DNA of 63,745 bases from Neobacillus niacini NBRC 15566 (GTDB taxonomy: Bacteria > Bacillota > Bacilli > Bacillales > Cytobacillaceae): the NCBI RefSeq assembly GCF_001591505.1, contig NZ_BCVA01000036.1:1-63745 (forward strand). The letters run 5' to 3'. The translations under genes were made by a program, and so were the position numbers. Shown in pieces: positions 17,145-25,240 of the stretch. Each line of letters begins with the position of its first letter. The stretch's first letter is position 1. The notes under the pieces were generated by a model. The model searched no databases. It was not told the origin of the DNA and was given only the letters and a program-made list of their open reading frames with translations.

Positions 17145-18398
17145 TTGACTACAGATTTATTTTTAGATGGAGAATTAATGCTAAGCAGGAAAGAAACTCA
17201 CGGAAAAAACAAGCAGCCAAAGGATATACCAGCGTTCACTTCAAGAATGGAAAAGCGGGAATATTATAAGAGTGTTAATCATTTTGATATCCGGAATGTC
17301 TTAGATGTGAAAGGATTCTTAAACGATATCCGTGACAATTGGAATACATATGTAGCAAAGGTGAGTCAATGGATTCAGAAAAATCCAGTAAAAAGATTAG
17401 TTGTGACGGGGATTTTTACCGTAGTTCTAGGGATTTCCTCCATCACGGCGAATGCACAGCCTTTGATAGAGGAATATACCTATCAGGTAAAAAGTGGTGA
17501 AAAAATCGAGACTATTGCTGCAAAACATGGTGTTACCCCACAAGAAATATTAGATGCTAATGGGGTGACTTCCATTGCAGGAAAGAAAATATTATTACCA
17601 AAAGTAACAGACCAAATCGTTACCGCCACTGTACTGAATATTCGTTCGCAGCCGACCACAAAAAGTAGTATTATCGGAAAGTTTAAAAAAGGTGAAGTGG
17701 TTAAGATTGCATTTAAAGAAAATGGATGGGCGGGTATTCTGGTTAAAGGAAGAGTTTGTTTTGTGAGTATGGATTATCTTACAACCAAACAAACAGTTGA
17801 ATCACGTCCAACTGCAAAAACCATGTATGTAACGGCAACATCGTTGAGAGTAAGGCAGGCTGGTTCTATGAGCAGTGCGATCCTTGGTTCTTTAAAATTA
17901 AACGATCGTGTGGCCGTGGTATCCACTTCTAATGGTTGGGCTAAGATTGATTTTAATGGAAAAGTTGCGTATGTGAGTGCAACCTATTTAACGAATGAAG
18001 AATCTAAACAAACAACTAATGATCCGGTGATTGAAACAAACACTTTTGTGATTAAAAGTGGTGATACTTTTACAAAAATCGCTAAAAAAGCAGGTGTGTC
18101 TGTGGCACAGATTCAAAAATTAAATCCAGGTGTTGAACCAACAAAGTTGAAAATTGGACAAATCATCAAGATTCCTTCCACTACTGAAGCTGCGGCCAAC
18201 CAAATAAGAGTAACGGCTCAAATCGGTGGAGTGGACCCTAAAGGAACCTTTCGTTTTATCACGGCAGATGGTACCACCCATGACGCCAAAGCGTCGGGCA
18301 ACTTGATCAATGAATTATTTGACCTTAAAGGTAAGGAAGTCACATTATCTTTGGAAGGTAAGAGAGGGCAATTATTGAATTTAGTTTCCATTGTGTAG
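17145..18398 (+). CDS. LysM and bacterial SH3 domain cell-wall protein
   Basis: This 417-aa protein has a basic cytosolic N-terminal region of about 85 residues and one transmembrane segment (VVTGIFTVVLGISSITANAQ). It then has LysM (about 107-148), two SH3b domains (about 158-210 and 228-285), a second LysM (about 300-342) and a small C-terminal beta domain. LysM binds peptidoglycan; SH3b domains often target cell-wall enzymes. No catalytic domain is present. The TTG start at 17145 is used here; ATG 17178 behind GGAG is an alternative. Any link to the dynamin cassette is only positional. Confidence 0.8.
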   Translation: MTTDLFLDGELMLSRKETHGKNKQPKDIPAFTSRMEKREYYKSVNHFDIRNVLDVKGFLNDIRDNWNTYVAKVSQWIQKNPVKRLVVTGIFTVVLGISSITANAQPLIEEYTYQVKSGEKIETIAAKHGVTPQEILDANGVTSIAGKKILLPKVTDQIVTATVLNIRSQPTTKSSIIGKFKKGEVVKIAFKENGWAGILVKGRVCFVSMDYLTTKQTVESRPTAKTMYVTATSLRVRQAGSMSSAILGSLKLNDRVAVVSTSNGWAKIDFNGKVAYVSATYLTNEESKQTTNDPVIETNTFVIKSGDTFTKIAKKAGVSVAQIQKLNPGVEPTKLKIGQIIKIPSTTEAAANQIRVTAQIGGVDPKGTFRFITADGTTHDAKASGNLINELFDLKGKEVTLSLEGKRGQLLNLVSIV

Positions 18399-18410
18399 GT
18401 AGTCAAGGTA

Positions 18411-18438
18411 GAGGCCAGTTTTTGAAACTGGTCTCTTT
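18411..18438 (+). terminator. Terminator after the LysM/SH3 gene
   Basis: GAGGCCAGTTT pairs with AAACTGGTCTC before TTT. A CCCGTCACTCCCCGGTT repeat string follows. Confidence 0.75.
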
Positions 18439-18465
18439 AAGTGCCCGTCACTCCCCGGTTGTTTA

Positions 18466-19015
18466 TTATGAAATAGAATGAATTAAAAATAGAATGGCAA
18501 AAGCAATCCCAGACCGCAAATGCCACTTCCGGTCCATTCTCTGATATCGAAATAGTCCTGATATAGGAACTGGAAGTAGGACTAGCAAGGAAAGCAATCC
18601 GCTTATATTACTAAAATCAAATTTGAAGCCGTACATAAAGACAGCTACCGTATGTACGATAATAAAGGCTATGGCAATAATCGCGGCTGGAGTATGCCAT
18701 TTACGAGCAAAGCGGAGCAAAGTGGACAACCATTTTTTTATCTGGCTTTGACATTTCAGTATACGAAGCCTCATAACACGAAGAAGGACATAATAAGAAA
18801 GTACAAAAAGTAAGACAAACCTTGCAATGGAGCCAAAATCTTTAAATGTATGTTCGAACTGCTTGCTGTGCAGAGTAGTTAATGAAAGCTGCAATAGTCC
18901 CTTAAGTTCCCAAAGCGTTATCAAAGAAGCGATAATAATGGCCACAATTAACCATAATCGTTCCTTCCTAGGAATCCATTCTTTTTTTTTGAACTTTGGT
19001 CTCCCGTGTATTCAT
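18466..19015 (-). pseudogene. Membrane protein gene with a 1-nt frameshift in an A9 tract
   Basis: The long reading frame (18466-18945) encodes about five hydrophobic helices and has His residues in HTPAAI, IVHT and LIHS. The layout recalls ferric-reductase-like or cytochrome b561-like membrane domains, but I cannot name a family firmly. The best start, ATG at 19015 behind a strong AGGAGGA, runs MNTRETKVQKK and then leaves frame at a run of nine A. With eight A it would continue EWIPRKERLWLIVAIII into the long frame. The gene is therefore either disrupted, slippage-controlled or miscalled at the homopolymer. Confidence 0.6.
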
Positions 19016-19284
19016 TTATCTGTCCTCCTATAAATATGAGAAGTGTATACACTCCCATAAACCCATTTCCACTTAAGAAACCAAAAAAAAAATACTTCAC
19101 ATCTTTTAAATTAACTCTGTAAGAACCATTCCTTCGCTTTCAACTCTACGTTGTTCAAATACATATAATTGCCCTGATGTTTTTTATAAAATAAGCCAAT
19201 TATAGTTAAAATAACCTTCCCAATAATTTTAATACAAATCCAACACGATTAATGAGGTTAAGAGAACTTAACAAATAGGTTATG

Positions 19285-19515
19285 AGAATAGATAGGCGGA
19301 GATTTTCCGGTTAATGTAAATAGAGGGTGCTTAAGGAGCAGATATAACCGGAGAATTCCGACTAACTGTTCTAAATTGGACCAAATCCAAAGATTTGGAT
19401 CATATAAACGGAAAACCTCCCCTTATTTTAAAGGAAATAGGGGTAATCCCCAATTTAAACGGAATTTCTCCGTTTATTTTTCAAACGCATTGAAATCACA
19501 TAACAGAGCCTTAAT
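19285..19515. repeat. R1 dispersed repeat, copy 3 (subfamily 1)
   Basis: Motifs are AGGCGGAGATTTTCCGGTTA, TAACCGGAGAATTCCGACTA, AAACGGAAAACCTCCCCTTA and AAACGGAATTTCTCCGTTTA, then TTTTTCAAACGCATTGAAAT and AACAGAGCC. Very close to the copies at 36.2 and 57.9 kb. The rest of 19016-19284 shows no gene. Confidence 0.85.
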
Positions 19516-19595
19516 ATTGGGCTTAATAGAAAGACTATATTACAAGTTTCACCCAATAAATATAAGGGTACTGTATGGATGAGGAGTTGATGATA

Positions 19596-20111
19596 ATGAG
19601 TAAAAAAATTGCTGTTTTAGTAACGAATGATTTTGAGGATTCCGAATATCTCGAACCTGTACAGGCCTTTAAGGAAAAGGGGCATGAGGTAACCACCATC
19701 GAGATGGCAAAGGGAAAAACCGCGAAAGGAAAGCAGGGGAAAAGCGAAGTCGTTATTGATGAAAGCATTGATGATGTATCTCATGAGGAATTTGATGTAC
19801 TTTTCATTCCAGGCGGATTTTCACCGGATATTCTTCGTGCCGACGAGCGTTTTGTTCGTTTCGCAAAAGCATTTATGGAAGCTAAAAAACCTGTATTAGC
19901 CATTTGTCATGGACCTCAGCTGCTTATTACAGCGAAAACGCTTGAAGGGCGTGACGTCACAGGCTATAAATCCATTCATGTTGATCTAGAAAATGCTGGC
20001 GCTAATTTACATGACAAGGAAGTGGTTGTTTGCCAGAACCAGCTGGTCACAAGCAGACAGCCGGAAGATATACCGGCATTTGTGCAAGAATCCTTAAGAG
20101 TAATAGGATAA
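19596..20111 (+). CDS. DJ-1/PfpI family protein (general stress protein 18-like)
   Basis: This 171-aa protein is a one-domain member of the DJ-1/PfpI family. The nucleophile elbow AICHG places Cys104 as the reactive residue, and an acidic partner lies in TNDFEDSEY. Bacillus members (YfkM/GSP18, YraA) are general stress proteins linked to repair of glycated or thiol-damaged protein. ATG 19596 is preferred over the upstream TTG-ATG cluster because it opens directly into the conserved MSKKIAVLVTNDF. A possible GAGGAG lies 11 bases upstream. It appears monocistronic. Confidence 0.88.
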   Translation: MSKKIAVLVTNDFEDSEYLEPVQAFKEKGHEVTTIEMAKGKTAKGKQGKSEVVIDESIDDVSHEEFDVLFIPGGFSPDILRADERFVRFAKAFMEAKKPVLAICHGPQLLITAKTLEGRDVTGYKSIHVDLENAGANLHDKEVVVCQNQLVTSRQPEDIPAFVQESLRVIG

Positions 20112-20149
20112 CAGATAGGCAGAAGGGGCTCCTTCTGCCTAAACTGTTG

Positions 20150-20163
20150 GGGTCTGACCCCCT
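20150..20163. repeat. GGGGTCTGACCCC dispersed palindrome
   Basis: A short near-palindrome, TTGGGGTCTGACCCCC. The same core occurs at 24101, 29657 and, as GGGTCTGACCCC, at about 29893. It is a common Bacillus intergenic string of unknown role. Confidence 0.6.
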
Positions 20164-20317
20164 GTTAAGTACGTATTTCAAAGTCAATCTAGTTTTTTGA
20201 TGAAAGGTATGAAATCTGTGAGATGTTGCCATAATTGTGGATAGAATGATCAACCTTTCAAAGAGAGTACCGCTTCATCTTAGGTTGGTGGTTGAATATT
20301 TACTTAGGGGTGATGAT

Positions 20318-20779
20318 ATGGCAATGCAGCGCACATTCATTATGGTAAAGCCTGATGGAGTGAAACGACAGTTAATAGGAGAAATCATAAAGCGCTTTGA
20401 GCAAAAGGGATTTAGTCTATTAAATGCAGAGCTTATGACTGTGGACCGTACAAAAGCTGAATACCATTATATGGAACATCAAGATAAGCCGTTTTTCGGT
20501 GAGTTGGTGGACTTTATTACATCTGGACCCGTTTTTGCAATGGTCTGGGAAGGGGAAAATATCATTGAAGTTTCCCGGCTTATGATTGGAAAGACAAGTC
20601 CATTGGAAGCAGCGCCGGGTACAATCCGTGGGGACTTTGCATTTACAAAAGAGGAAAATGTCATTCATGGTTCAGATTCTCGCTTAAGTGCAGAACGGGA
20701 AATTGAAAATTTCTTTGGTTTATTGAATAGACATACCTTAAAGAATGATTTTCCATTCGAAGACAGACAATCTAGTTGA
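20318..20779 (+). CDS. ndk: Nucleoside diphosphate kinase
   Basis: This 153-aa enzyme transfers the terminal phosphate of a nucleoside triphosphate to a nucleoside diphosphate. The family signature is intact: TFIMVKPDGV at the N terminus and the phosphohistidine His117 in NVIHGSDS. ATG 20318 behind TAGGGGTGA is the start; in-frame sequence upstream of it is not conserved-looking. Ndk is normally about 148 aa, so the last few residues (FEDRQSS) are an extension. It ends at a clear terminator. Confidence 0.92.
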   Translation: MAMQRTFIMVKPDGVKRQLIGEIIKRFEQKGFSLLNAELMTVDRTKAEYHYMEHQDKPFFGELVDFITSGPVFAMVWEGENIIEVSRLMIGKTSPLEAAPGTIRGDFAFTKEENVIHGSDSRLSAEREIENFFGLLNRHTLKNDFPFEDRQSS

Positions 20780-20787
20780 TTCATAAG

Positions 20788-20812
20788 TACCAGCCAATAG
20801 GCTGGTATTTTT
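20788..20812 (+). terminator. Terminator after ndk
   Basis: TACCAGCC, loop AATA, GGCTGGTA, then T5. Confidence 0.88.
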
Positions 20813-20845
20813 AATGTTGCTTCCCGCTAGAGATATGTAAAAAGC

Positions 20846-20876
20846 AGCCTGATTAGGATTAGGTTTGAATCAGGCT
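20846..20876. terminator. Hairpin between ndk and the DUF523 gene
   Basis: AGCCTGATT pairs with AATCAGGCT. A near copy of this hairpin and its flanks lies at 22927-22961. It probably ends minus-strand transcripts from the DUF523-DUF1722 gene. Confidence 0.6.
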
Positions 20877-20941
20877 GGTTCTTCTTGCAGTGATAGGGAC
20901 TAGTAGCCAAGTAAAAATATGTCTTTTTATATGAAATAATA

Positions 20942-21910
20942 TTAGTAATCTCGACCCTTTCCGGAATCAGTGAGATCGTTTAGCTGTTCAGGATAGGGTT
21001 GAAAAATGGTTTGATCTAATAAATAGTCGGCCTTGAAACGAACTGCCCAGGAGTTTAATACCATTAAGGGATTGCTAAGCGGGATCCTTTTTTCACGATA
21101 TTTTTCAATTAAGGTTAGTAGGAATGCCTTTTCTTCAGGCAGAAGCTGTTTAGAGAAATAACCCAATATGTGGTACATGGCATTTATGTTTGATTTAACC
21201 GATCGAGAGTGTTCTAAAAGTTCATGTAACTTTTGTTCGTATAAGTCAAATATATTCTCCAGGCTTTGGTTTTCGCCATTTGAAACGATTCGTCCCAGTT
21301 CTTTTTGTTTTTGTTGATGATAGGCCATGAATAAGTATTTATTTTCACTCTGAAACTGTACCAGAGCCTGAATGCTTTTTTGTTTTTTCCTTTCTCTAAA
21401 CGAGGCAAGCAGGAAAAGTTTTGTAAGGAAATTTTCTCGAATGAGATAATTCTTTAGTCTGCCTTCATCCATAATGGCCAAATGATGTTGGCTGTCCACG
21501 ATCTTTCTTGCAAAAACCCCAGCAGTTTTTCCGGTAACCATTCCTTTTTCAGAATAGACCTTACTATCTTTTATTCCACAGGTTGGCGAACGACTTTTCA
21601 ATATATATCCATCAATGGGTTTATGGATTTTTTCGATAAAGGATTCGGCATAATGCTTCATAGAATCTGTTAGGTCTATGCCTGTAACTGGCTGGACGAG
21701 GCGAAGACCTTGTTGTTTCGACTCAACCAGACGGACAGGATTTCTAGGTGTCCCCAATCCAATGTCAGCCTCAGGACAAACGGTTATCACTTCAACATAC
21801 TCTCTCAGTGTATTTAAAAAATGATCTTGAATGATATCTCCATTAAAGCGGCAGGCATCAAAGCCCAAACATCTGCTAACCACAACAACAGGTTTTATGA
21901 ATTGATTCAT
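20942..21910 (-). CDS. DUF523 and DUF1722 domain protein (YbgA-like)
   Basis: This 322-aa protein has an N-terminal DUF523 domain with conserved cysteines (SRCLGFDACRFNG, ITVCPEADIG, SRSPTCGIKDS) and a C-terminal helical DUF1722 (about 190-310). This two-domain form, like E. coli YbgA, has cysteines that suggest metal or cluster binding. It is often found next to B12-binding MerR regulators and photolyase genes. Consistent with that, the remains of such a MerR gene lie immediately upstream on the same strand, while no photolyase is present. RBS AAGGTGA precedes the ATG. Confidence 0.85.
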   Translation of the reverse strand: MNQFIKPVVVVSRCLGFDACRFNGDIIQDHFLNTLREYVEVITVCPEADIGLGTPRNPVRLVESKQQGLRLVQPVTGIDLTDSMKHYAESFIEKIHKPIDGYILKSRSPTCGIKDSKVYSEKGMVTGKTAGVFARKIVDSQHHLAIMDEGRLKNYLIRENFLTKLFLLASFRERKKQKSIQALVQFQSENKYLFMAYHQQKQKELGRIVSNGENQSLENIFDLYEQKLHELLEHSRSVKSNINAMYHILGYFSKQLLPEEKAFLLTLIEKYREKRIPLSNPLMVLNSWAVRFKADYLLDQTIFQPYPEQLNDLTDSGKGRDY

Positions 21911-21925
21911 ATATTCATCACCTTA

Positions 21926-22677
21926 TCAATGGAATTGTGATTCATACAATGATTCCCAATTTGAATCCGTCAAATAAAGAACTGATGGTGTAACTGTTCG
22001 CTGGCTTCTAAGAACTCCTTTACCACCGATGGCAAACTTCAACTTAGTATTTGTTTCTAAACAGGCTTGAATCCACTTTTCTACTCTCACCAAAGGAGCG
22101 GTATTGGTCATGGAAATGGCGATAATAGAAAGTTTCTTGGTTTCAATTAATTCTAATAACCCATCAAAAGGGGTATTCGGCCCTAAATAAATGAATTCGT
22201 TTCCCTTTTTCCGCAAGAATAGGCTAAACAACATCAGTACAATATGATGATCTTCGCCCTCAGGACAAAAGGCTAATATTTTGGGCAGTGACTTGTTTAC
22301 AGGCAGTATTCTTAAAAACTGAGCAAACCGGTTAATGACGAATTGAGAGGCAAAGTGTTCGTGAGCAACCGTAATTTTGCCATTTTCCCAGGCATCACCG
22401 TTGAATTAGCTTTTTCTTTATTTGAATACGAAGATGTCTCCATCACATTTGGCAGAAATACTTTATCAAATTTTGTTGTTAGCTTCTTGCGTATTCATTT
22501 CAATGAGCGCCTGATACAATGTTGCTTTTATGTCCTCAGAAGAACGGCTAATGGTTGGGGATTCAGCAGGATTGGATGTGGACTGATTTAAAAGTTGGAC
22601 AGCCTCACTAATTTTCATATCATTCTCTGTTGTTTGCTGTTTTAACCATTTTAGTATTTCTACATCCTTTTAAAAAC
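21926..22677 (-). pseudogene. MerR-type regulator with B12-binding domain, decayed
   Basis: The minus strand encodes pieces of one protein in different frames. First comes a stretch after a lost HTH (KDVEILKWLKQQTTEND to NTQEANNKI and a stop). Then comes a B12-binding-domain run, GDAWENGKITVAHEHFASQF through PKILAFCPEGEDHH to LTDSNWESLYESQFH. The AHEHF motif is typical of the helical segment before the B12 domain in LitR/CarH-type light-responsive or B12-responsive regulators. At least two frame changes separate the pieces and the N-terminal HTH is missing, cut off where an unrelated ABC permease fragment begins at about 22680. Confidence 0.8.
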
Positions 22678-22681
22678 AGCC

Positions 22682-22849
22682 GCGTTAATCAATCCGACGA
22701 CCTATGTCTTTGAAGGCATGCGTGCCGTCATAATTAATGGCTGGGGTGGAGGAGATATTTGGAAGGCTTTTATTGTTATTATTTTATTCTGCATTGCTAC
22801 CATCAGTTTTGCTGCTTTTAGTGCTAGGCAGGCTGTGAGCAGAGGGTAG
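22682..22849 (+). pseudogene. C-terminal fragment of an ABC-2 type permease
   Basis: Reading from 22682 gives KTAALINPTTYVFEGMRAVI and then INGWGGGDIWKAFIV, a hydrophobic helix and SARQAVSRG followed by a stop. NPTTYVFEGMR and the final transmembrane helix are the typical end of an ABC-2 export permease. Only the last 55 or so residues remain. The fragment abuts the truncated MerR gene, marking a deletion or recombination junction. Confidence 0.75.
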
Positions 22850-22926
22850 GGTTTTACAAGACGAATTGAATTCACACCTGCAAAAACAGTACGAAATTTG
22901 AAGGTTTAAGGAGAAATATAAAAAAA

Positions 22927-22961
22927 ACAAGCCTGATTCGGTTGGTTTGAATCAGGCTTGT
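22927..22961 (-). terminator. Terminator downstream of the gerPF-like gene
   Basis: ACAAGCCTGATTC pairs with GAATCAGGCTTGT. The A-run at 22920-22926 gives a U-tail on the minus strand. Confidence 0.8.
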
Positions 22962-22997
22962 TCTTCGGAGTTAGGGTGGATTTCTAACTCAAATCAT

Positions 22998-23213
22998 TTA
23001 ATCTTTGACAAGAGGCTGATCAACAACGTCGGAGTCGAAGATGGTGGTTGAACTTTGTCCAGTGTAGGTATTGTTTTGGACTCCTATATTTTCTGAACCG
23101 GAACCAACAAATGTTTTTGCCGAACCTTTAGGGGAGATGAATAACGTATCGCCAAAATTGATGATACCGCCACTGACATTATCGATCTTTAAGTTCCCTG
23201 GAATAATGGTCAT
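22998..23213 (-). CDS. Spore germination protein, GerPA/GerPF family
   Basis: This 71-aa protein carries the GerPA/PF pattern: hydrophobic start, KIDNVSGGIINFGDTLFISPK, then SGSENIG and an acidic tail. GerP proteins sit in the spore coat and help germinants reach inner receptors. In Bacillus most gerP genes form a six-gene operon; this is a lone copy, as is common for extra gerPF-like paralogues. I use ATG 23213 with a weak AAAGG upstream. ATG 23222 is possible. Confidence 0.8.
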   Translation of the reverse strand: MTIIPGNLKIDNVSGGIINFGDTLFISPKGSAKTFVGSGSENIGVQNNTYTGQSSTTIFDSDVVDQPLVKD

Positions 23214-23370
23214 ACAGAACATCCTTTACCGTTTAATAATTCAATGTATGTAAAATTCCCACATATAGTGCTATGGGCAGATAGGAATACCAAGGGGAAG
23301 GATTTTTAATGACAATTATTGCAATTCTTTATTTAGGGAAACCCTTAATGTTACTGGGTTTATACTCAAT

Positions 23371-23680
23371 CTAATTAAACGATTAGTTGGTAATTGAACT
23401 TGACGATAGTTACATGAAATTGTATTTTAATGGGTTTTATTGGCCGTTTTGAAGATAATTTCTAAAAGTCACAAACATACTTCGACAATTATTTTTTATG
23501 AAAACAGGAAAAAGTTCATTAATAAGTGGGATTATCTACGATTTAATCAAACGTTTAATTAGTTAAATTCGAGTTAACTAATCGATTGATTAAAATAGCT
23601 ATAAATGATGTTAAGCCTAAGTTTATCCCCCAAGTTGGTAAAGAAACTTGTCGTAAAGAGGATCTAGTGAAAAGGGAAAG
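23371..23680. repeat. R2 dispersed repeat, locus 2
   Basis: Box A CTAATTAAACGATTAGTTGG is at 23371-23390, box B TTTAATCAAACGTTTAATTA starts at 23542, and inverted box C TTAACTAATCGATTGATTAA starts at 23574. CTTCGACAATTATTTT lies at 23480 and ACTTGTCGTAAAGAGGATCT near 23647. Spacings A-B 171 and A-C 203 match locus 1. This accounts for most of the 668-base gap before the next gene. Confidence 0.75.
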
Positions 23681-23881
23681 GTTTGGATGTAAAAGAAGGG
23701 GGATTCTTACATTTGTGTACAAGATCTCTTTAGCTTGGTAACTTGGACGCCGCTTTTTTGTTCGGTTTCTTACATTCCTAATTCTCTCGCTAACAGAGTC
23801 ATTTACTAATAATTAATGAGTGAAAAGGGAAAAGTATTAGTTGGTGTTTATACACCACAACTTCGATGTGGAGGGATATTC

Positions 23882-24055
23882 ATGAATATTCGCGAGGGCT
23901 TGATTCCAACGGTATTAGGTACGGCGGTAACGGCAACTGGATATGCCTTAAAACAAAAACGAGGTTCCAACAAAATGATAGCAAATACTGTTTTCGGATT
24001 CGGTCTTGCTCACATTGTGTTAGGGGCCATCGATCTTGTGGAACATCGACGTTAG
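23882..24055 (+). CDS. Small conserved hydrophobic protein (57 aa)
   Basis: ATG 23882 follows TGGAGGG. The protein starts MNIREGLIPTVLGTAVTATG and ends AIDLVEHRR. Two short hydrophobic segments around a KQKRGSNK turn suggest a hairpin membrane protein. I recognise it as a conserved small Bacillus hypothetical, sometimes given misleading enzyme names in databases, but know no function. A strong terminator follows. Confidence 0.7.
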   Translation: MNIREGLIPTVLGTAVTATGYALKQKRGSNKMIANTVFGFGLAHIVLGAIDLVEHRR

Positions 24056-24066
24056 GTAAGGTAAAA

Positions 24067-24095
24067 GGCGGGCACCATTGAGTGCCCGTCTTTTT
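24067..24095 (+). terminator. Terminator after the 57-aa gene
   Basis: GGCGGGCAC, loop, GTGCCCGTC, then T5. A GGGGTCTGACCCC string follows at 24101. Confidence 0.88.
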
Positions 24096-24184
24096 ATGCT
24101 GGGGTCTGACCCCTGCTGGTTCCAGTTGTTGCCTGTGTCTGCACTTGGTTGGGGGATCAGGTTAAGCAACCGATCTCATAAATA

Positions 24185-24385
24185 GACGGAGAAATTTCTC
24201 TTATTTAGTAAATATAATTAAATTTGGCTCCAATAGACGGAGGAATTCCGCCTATCGTTTCGAAAAACGTGAAAATGGGTGATTCTGCTAGCATAATCGG
24301 AAAACCTCCCCTTATATACCCCGAAGTCACCTCTATTCTGAATTTAACCGAAGAAGTTCAGCTTATATTTTCACTAACCTTTAAC
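24185..24385. repeat. R1 dispersed repeat, copy 4 (subfamily 2)
   Basis: Motifs are TAGACGGAGAAATTTCTCTT, TAGACGGAGGAATTCCGCCT, AATCGGAAAACCTCCCCTTA and AACCGAAGAAGTTCAGCTTA. Very close in full length to the copy at 29.7 kb, including the spacer ACGTGAAAATGGGTGATTC and the linker CACCTCTATTCTGAATTTAA. Confidence 0.85.
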
Positions 24386-24459
24386 CCTTGCCGCATACAG
24401 CAAGGGTTTTTCCCTGTACAGCAAATTCTGTCGGATTTTGACCAAAAGTTAGAGTTGAC

Positions 24460-24505
24460 TTGACAAAATATTCAGAATAAACTTAACCTATCCGATAGGT
24501 TGACA
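24460..24505 (+). promoter_or_regulatory. Promoter region with perfect palindromic GntR operator
   Basis: AACCTATCCGATAGGTT at 24485-24501 is an exact inverted repeat around one central base. TTGACA at 24460-24465 is a good -35 whose -10 would overlap the palindrome; another TTGACA begins at 24500. The site sits just before a FadR-type regulator gene, so autoregulation of the lyase/ABC operon is the simplest reading. Confidence 0.65.
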
Positions 24506-24546
24506 GTCATAGAGCACACAAAATTAATTCTTAGAAGGTGACAGTC

Positions 24547-25224
24547 ATGAAGAGTATTAAAAAGGTTTCCATGCATGAGATGATTGCGGATGAAATCAAG
24601 AGATTTATTCGCGAGCACCAGTTAAAGAGGGGAGATAAACTTCCATCTGTAGCAGAATTAACATCTATCCTCGGTGTGAGCCGTTCCAGTATCCGCGAGG
24701 GCTTACGGTTCCTTGAAGGCTTTGACATCATCGAAGTTCAAAATGGAAAAGGAATTTTTGTTAAAGATGGTGATGCTTTAAAAATTGAGGCGAAAATCGA
24801 TGTGGAACAGGAAAAAAACTCTCTTTTACATATTAGTGAGCTGCGGAGAGCACTAGAGGGGAAGGCGGTGGAGTTAGCTGCCATCAGGGCCTCTGAAGCG
24901 GAGATTGAAGAAATGGATCGGATACTGACGGAAGTTATTGCTCTAAAGGATGCCGGACTAGACTCCTCTGAAGTAGATTGGGAGTTTCATAAAGCCATTT
25001 ATCGGGCGTCACATAATCCGCTATTAGAGAGTGTCGCTGAGTCAGTCTCTGACACGTTTAACCGGCTTTGGAGCAAACCCTTTGGTATTGTTCATATTTT
25101 TACAGATACGATCCCTTTTCATCGGACCATGCTCGATGGAATTAAGGACCGGGACCCTGCTTATGCGTTACAAGAGTTTAATAAATTTATAGACATCGTA
25201 GAAGATACTCTGCGAAAAATATAG
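24547..25224 (+). CDS. GntR family (FadR/FCD subfamily) transcriptional regulator
   Basis: This 225-aa repressor has an N-terminal winged HTH (KLPSVAELTSILGVSRSSIR and the GKGIFV wing) and a C-terminal all-helical FCD ligand domain with metal-site His residues (EFHKAIYRASHNP and FHRTMLDGI). ATG 24547 behind AGAAGGTGA is preferred over GTG 24538. It heads an operon with a PLP lyase and an ABC importer, and the palindrome at 24485 is its likely operator. The inducer is probably the imported compound. Confidence 0.88.
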   Translation: MKSIKKVSMHEMIADEIKRFIREHQLKRGDKLPSVAELTSILGVSRSSIREGLRFLEGFDIIEVQNGKGIFVKDGDALKIEAKIDVEQEKNSLLHISELRRALEGKAVELAAIRASEAEIEEMDRILTEVIALKDAGLDSSEVDWEFHKAIYRASHNPLLESVAESVSDTFNRLWSKPFGIVHIFTDTIPFHRTMLDGIKDRDPAYALQEFNKFIDIVEDTLRKI

Positions 25225-25240
25225 GAAAGAAGGAATAGGC

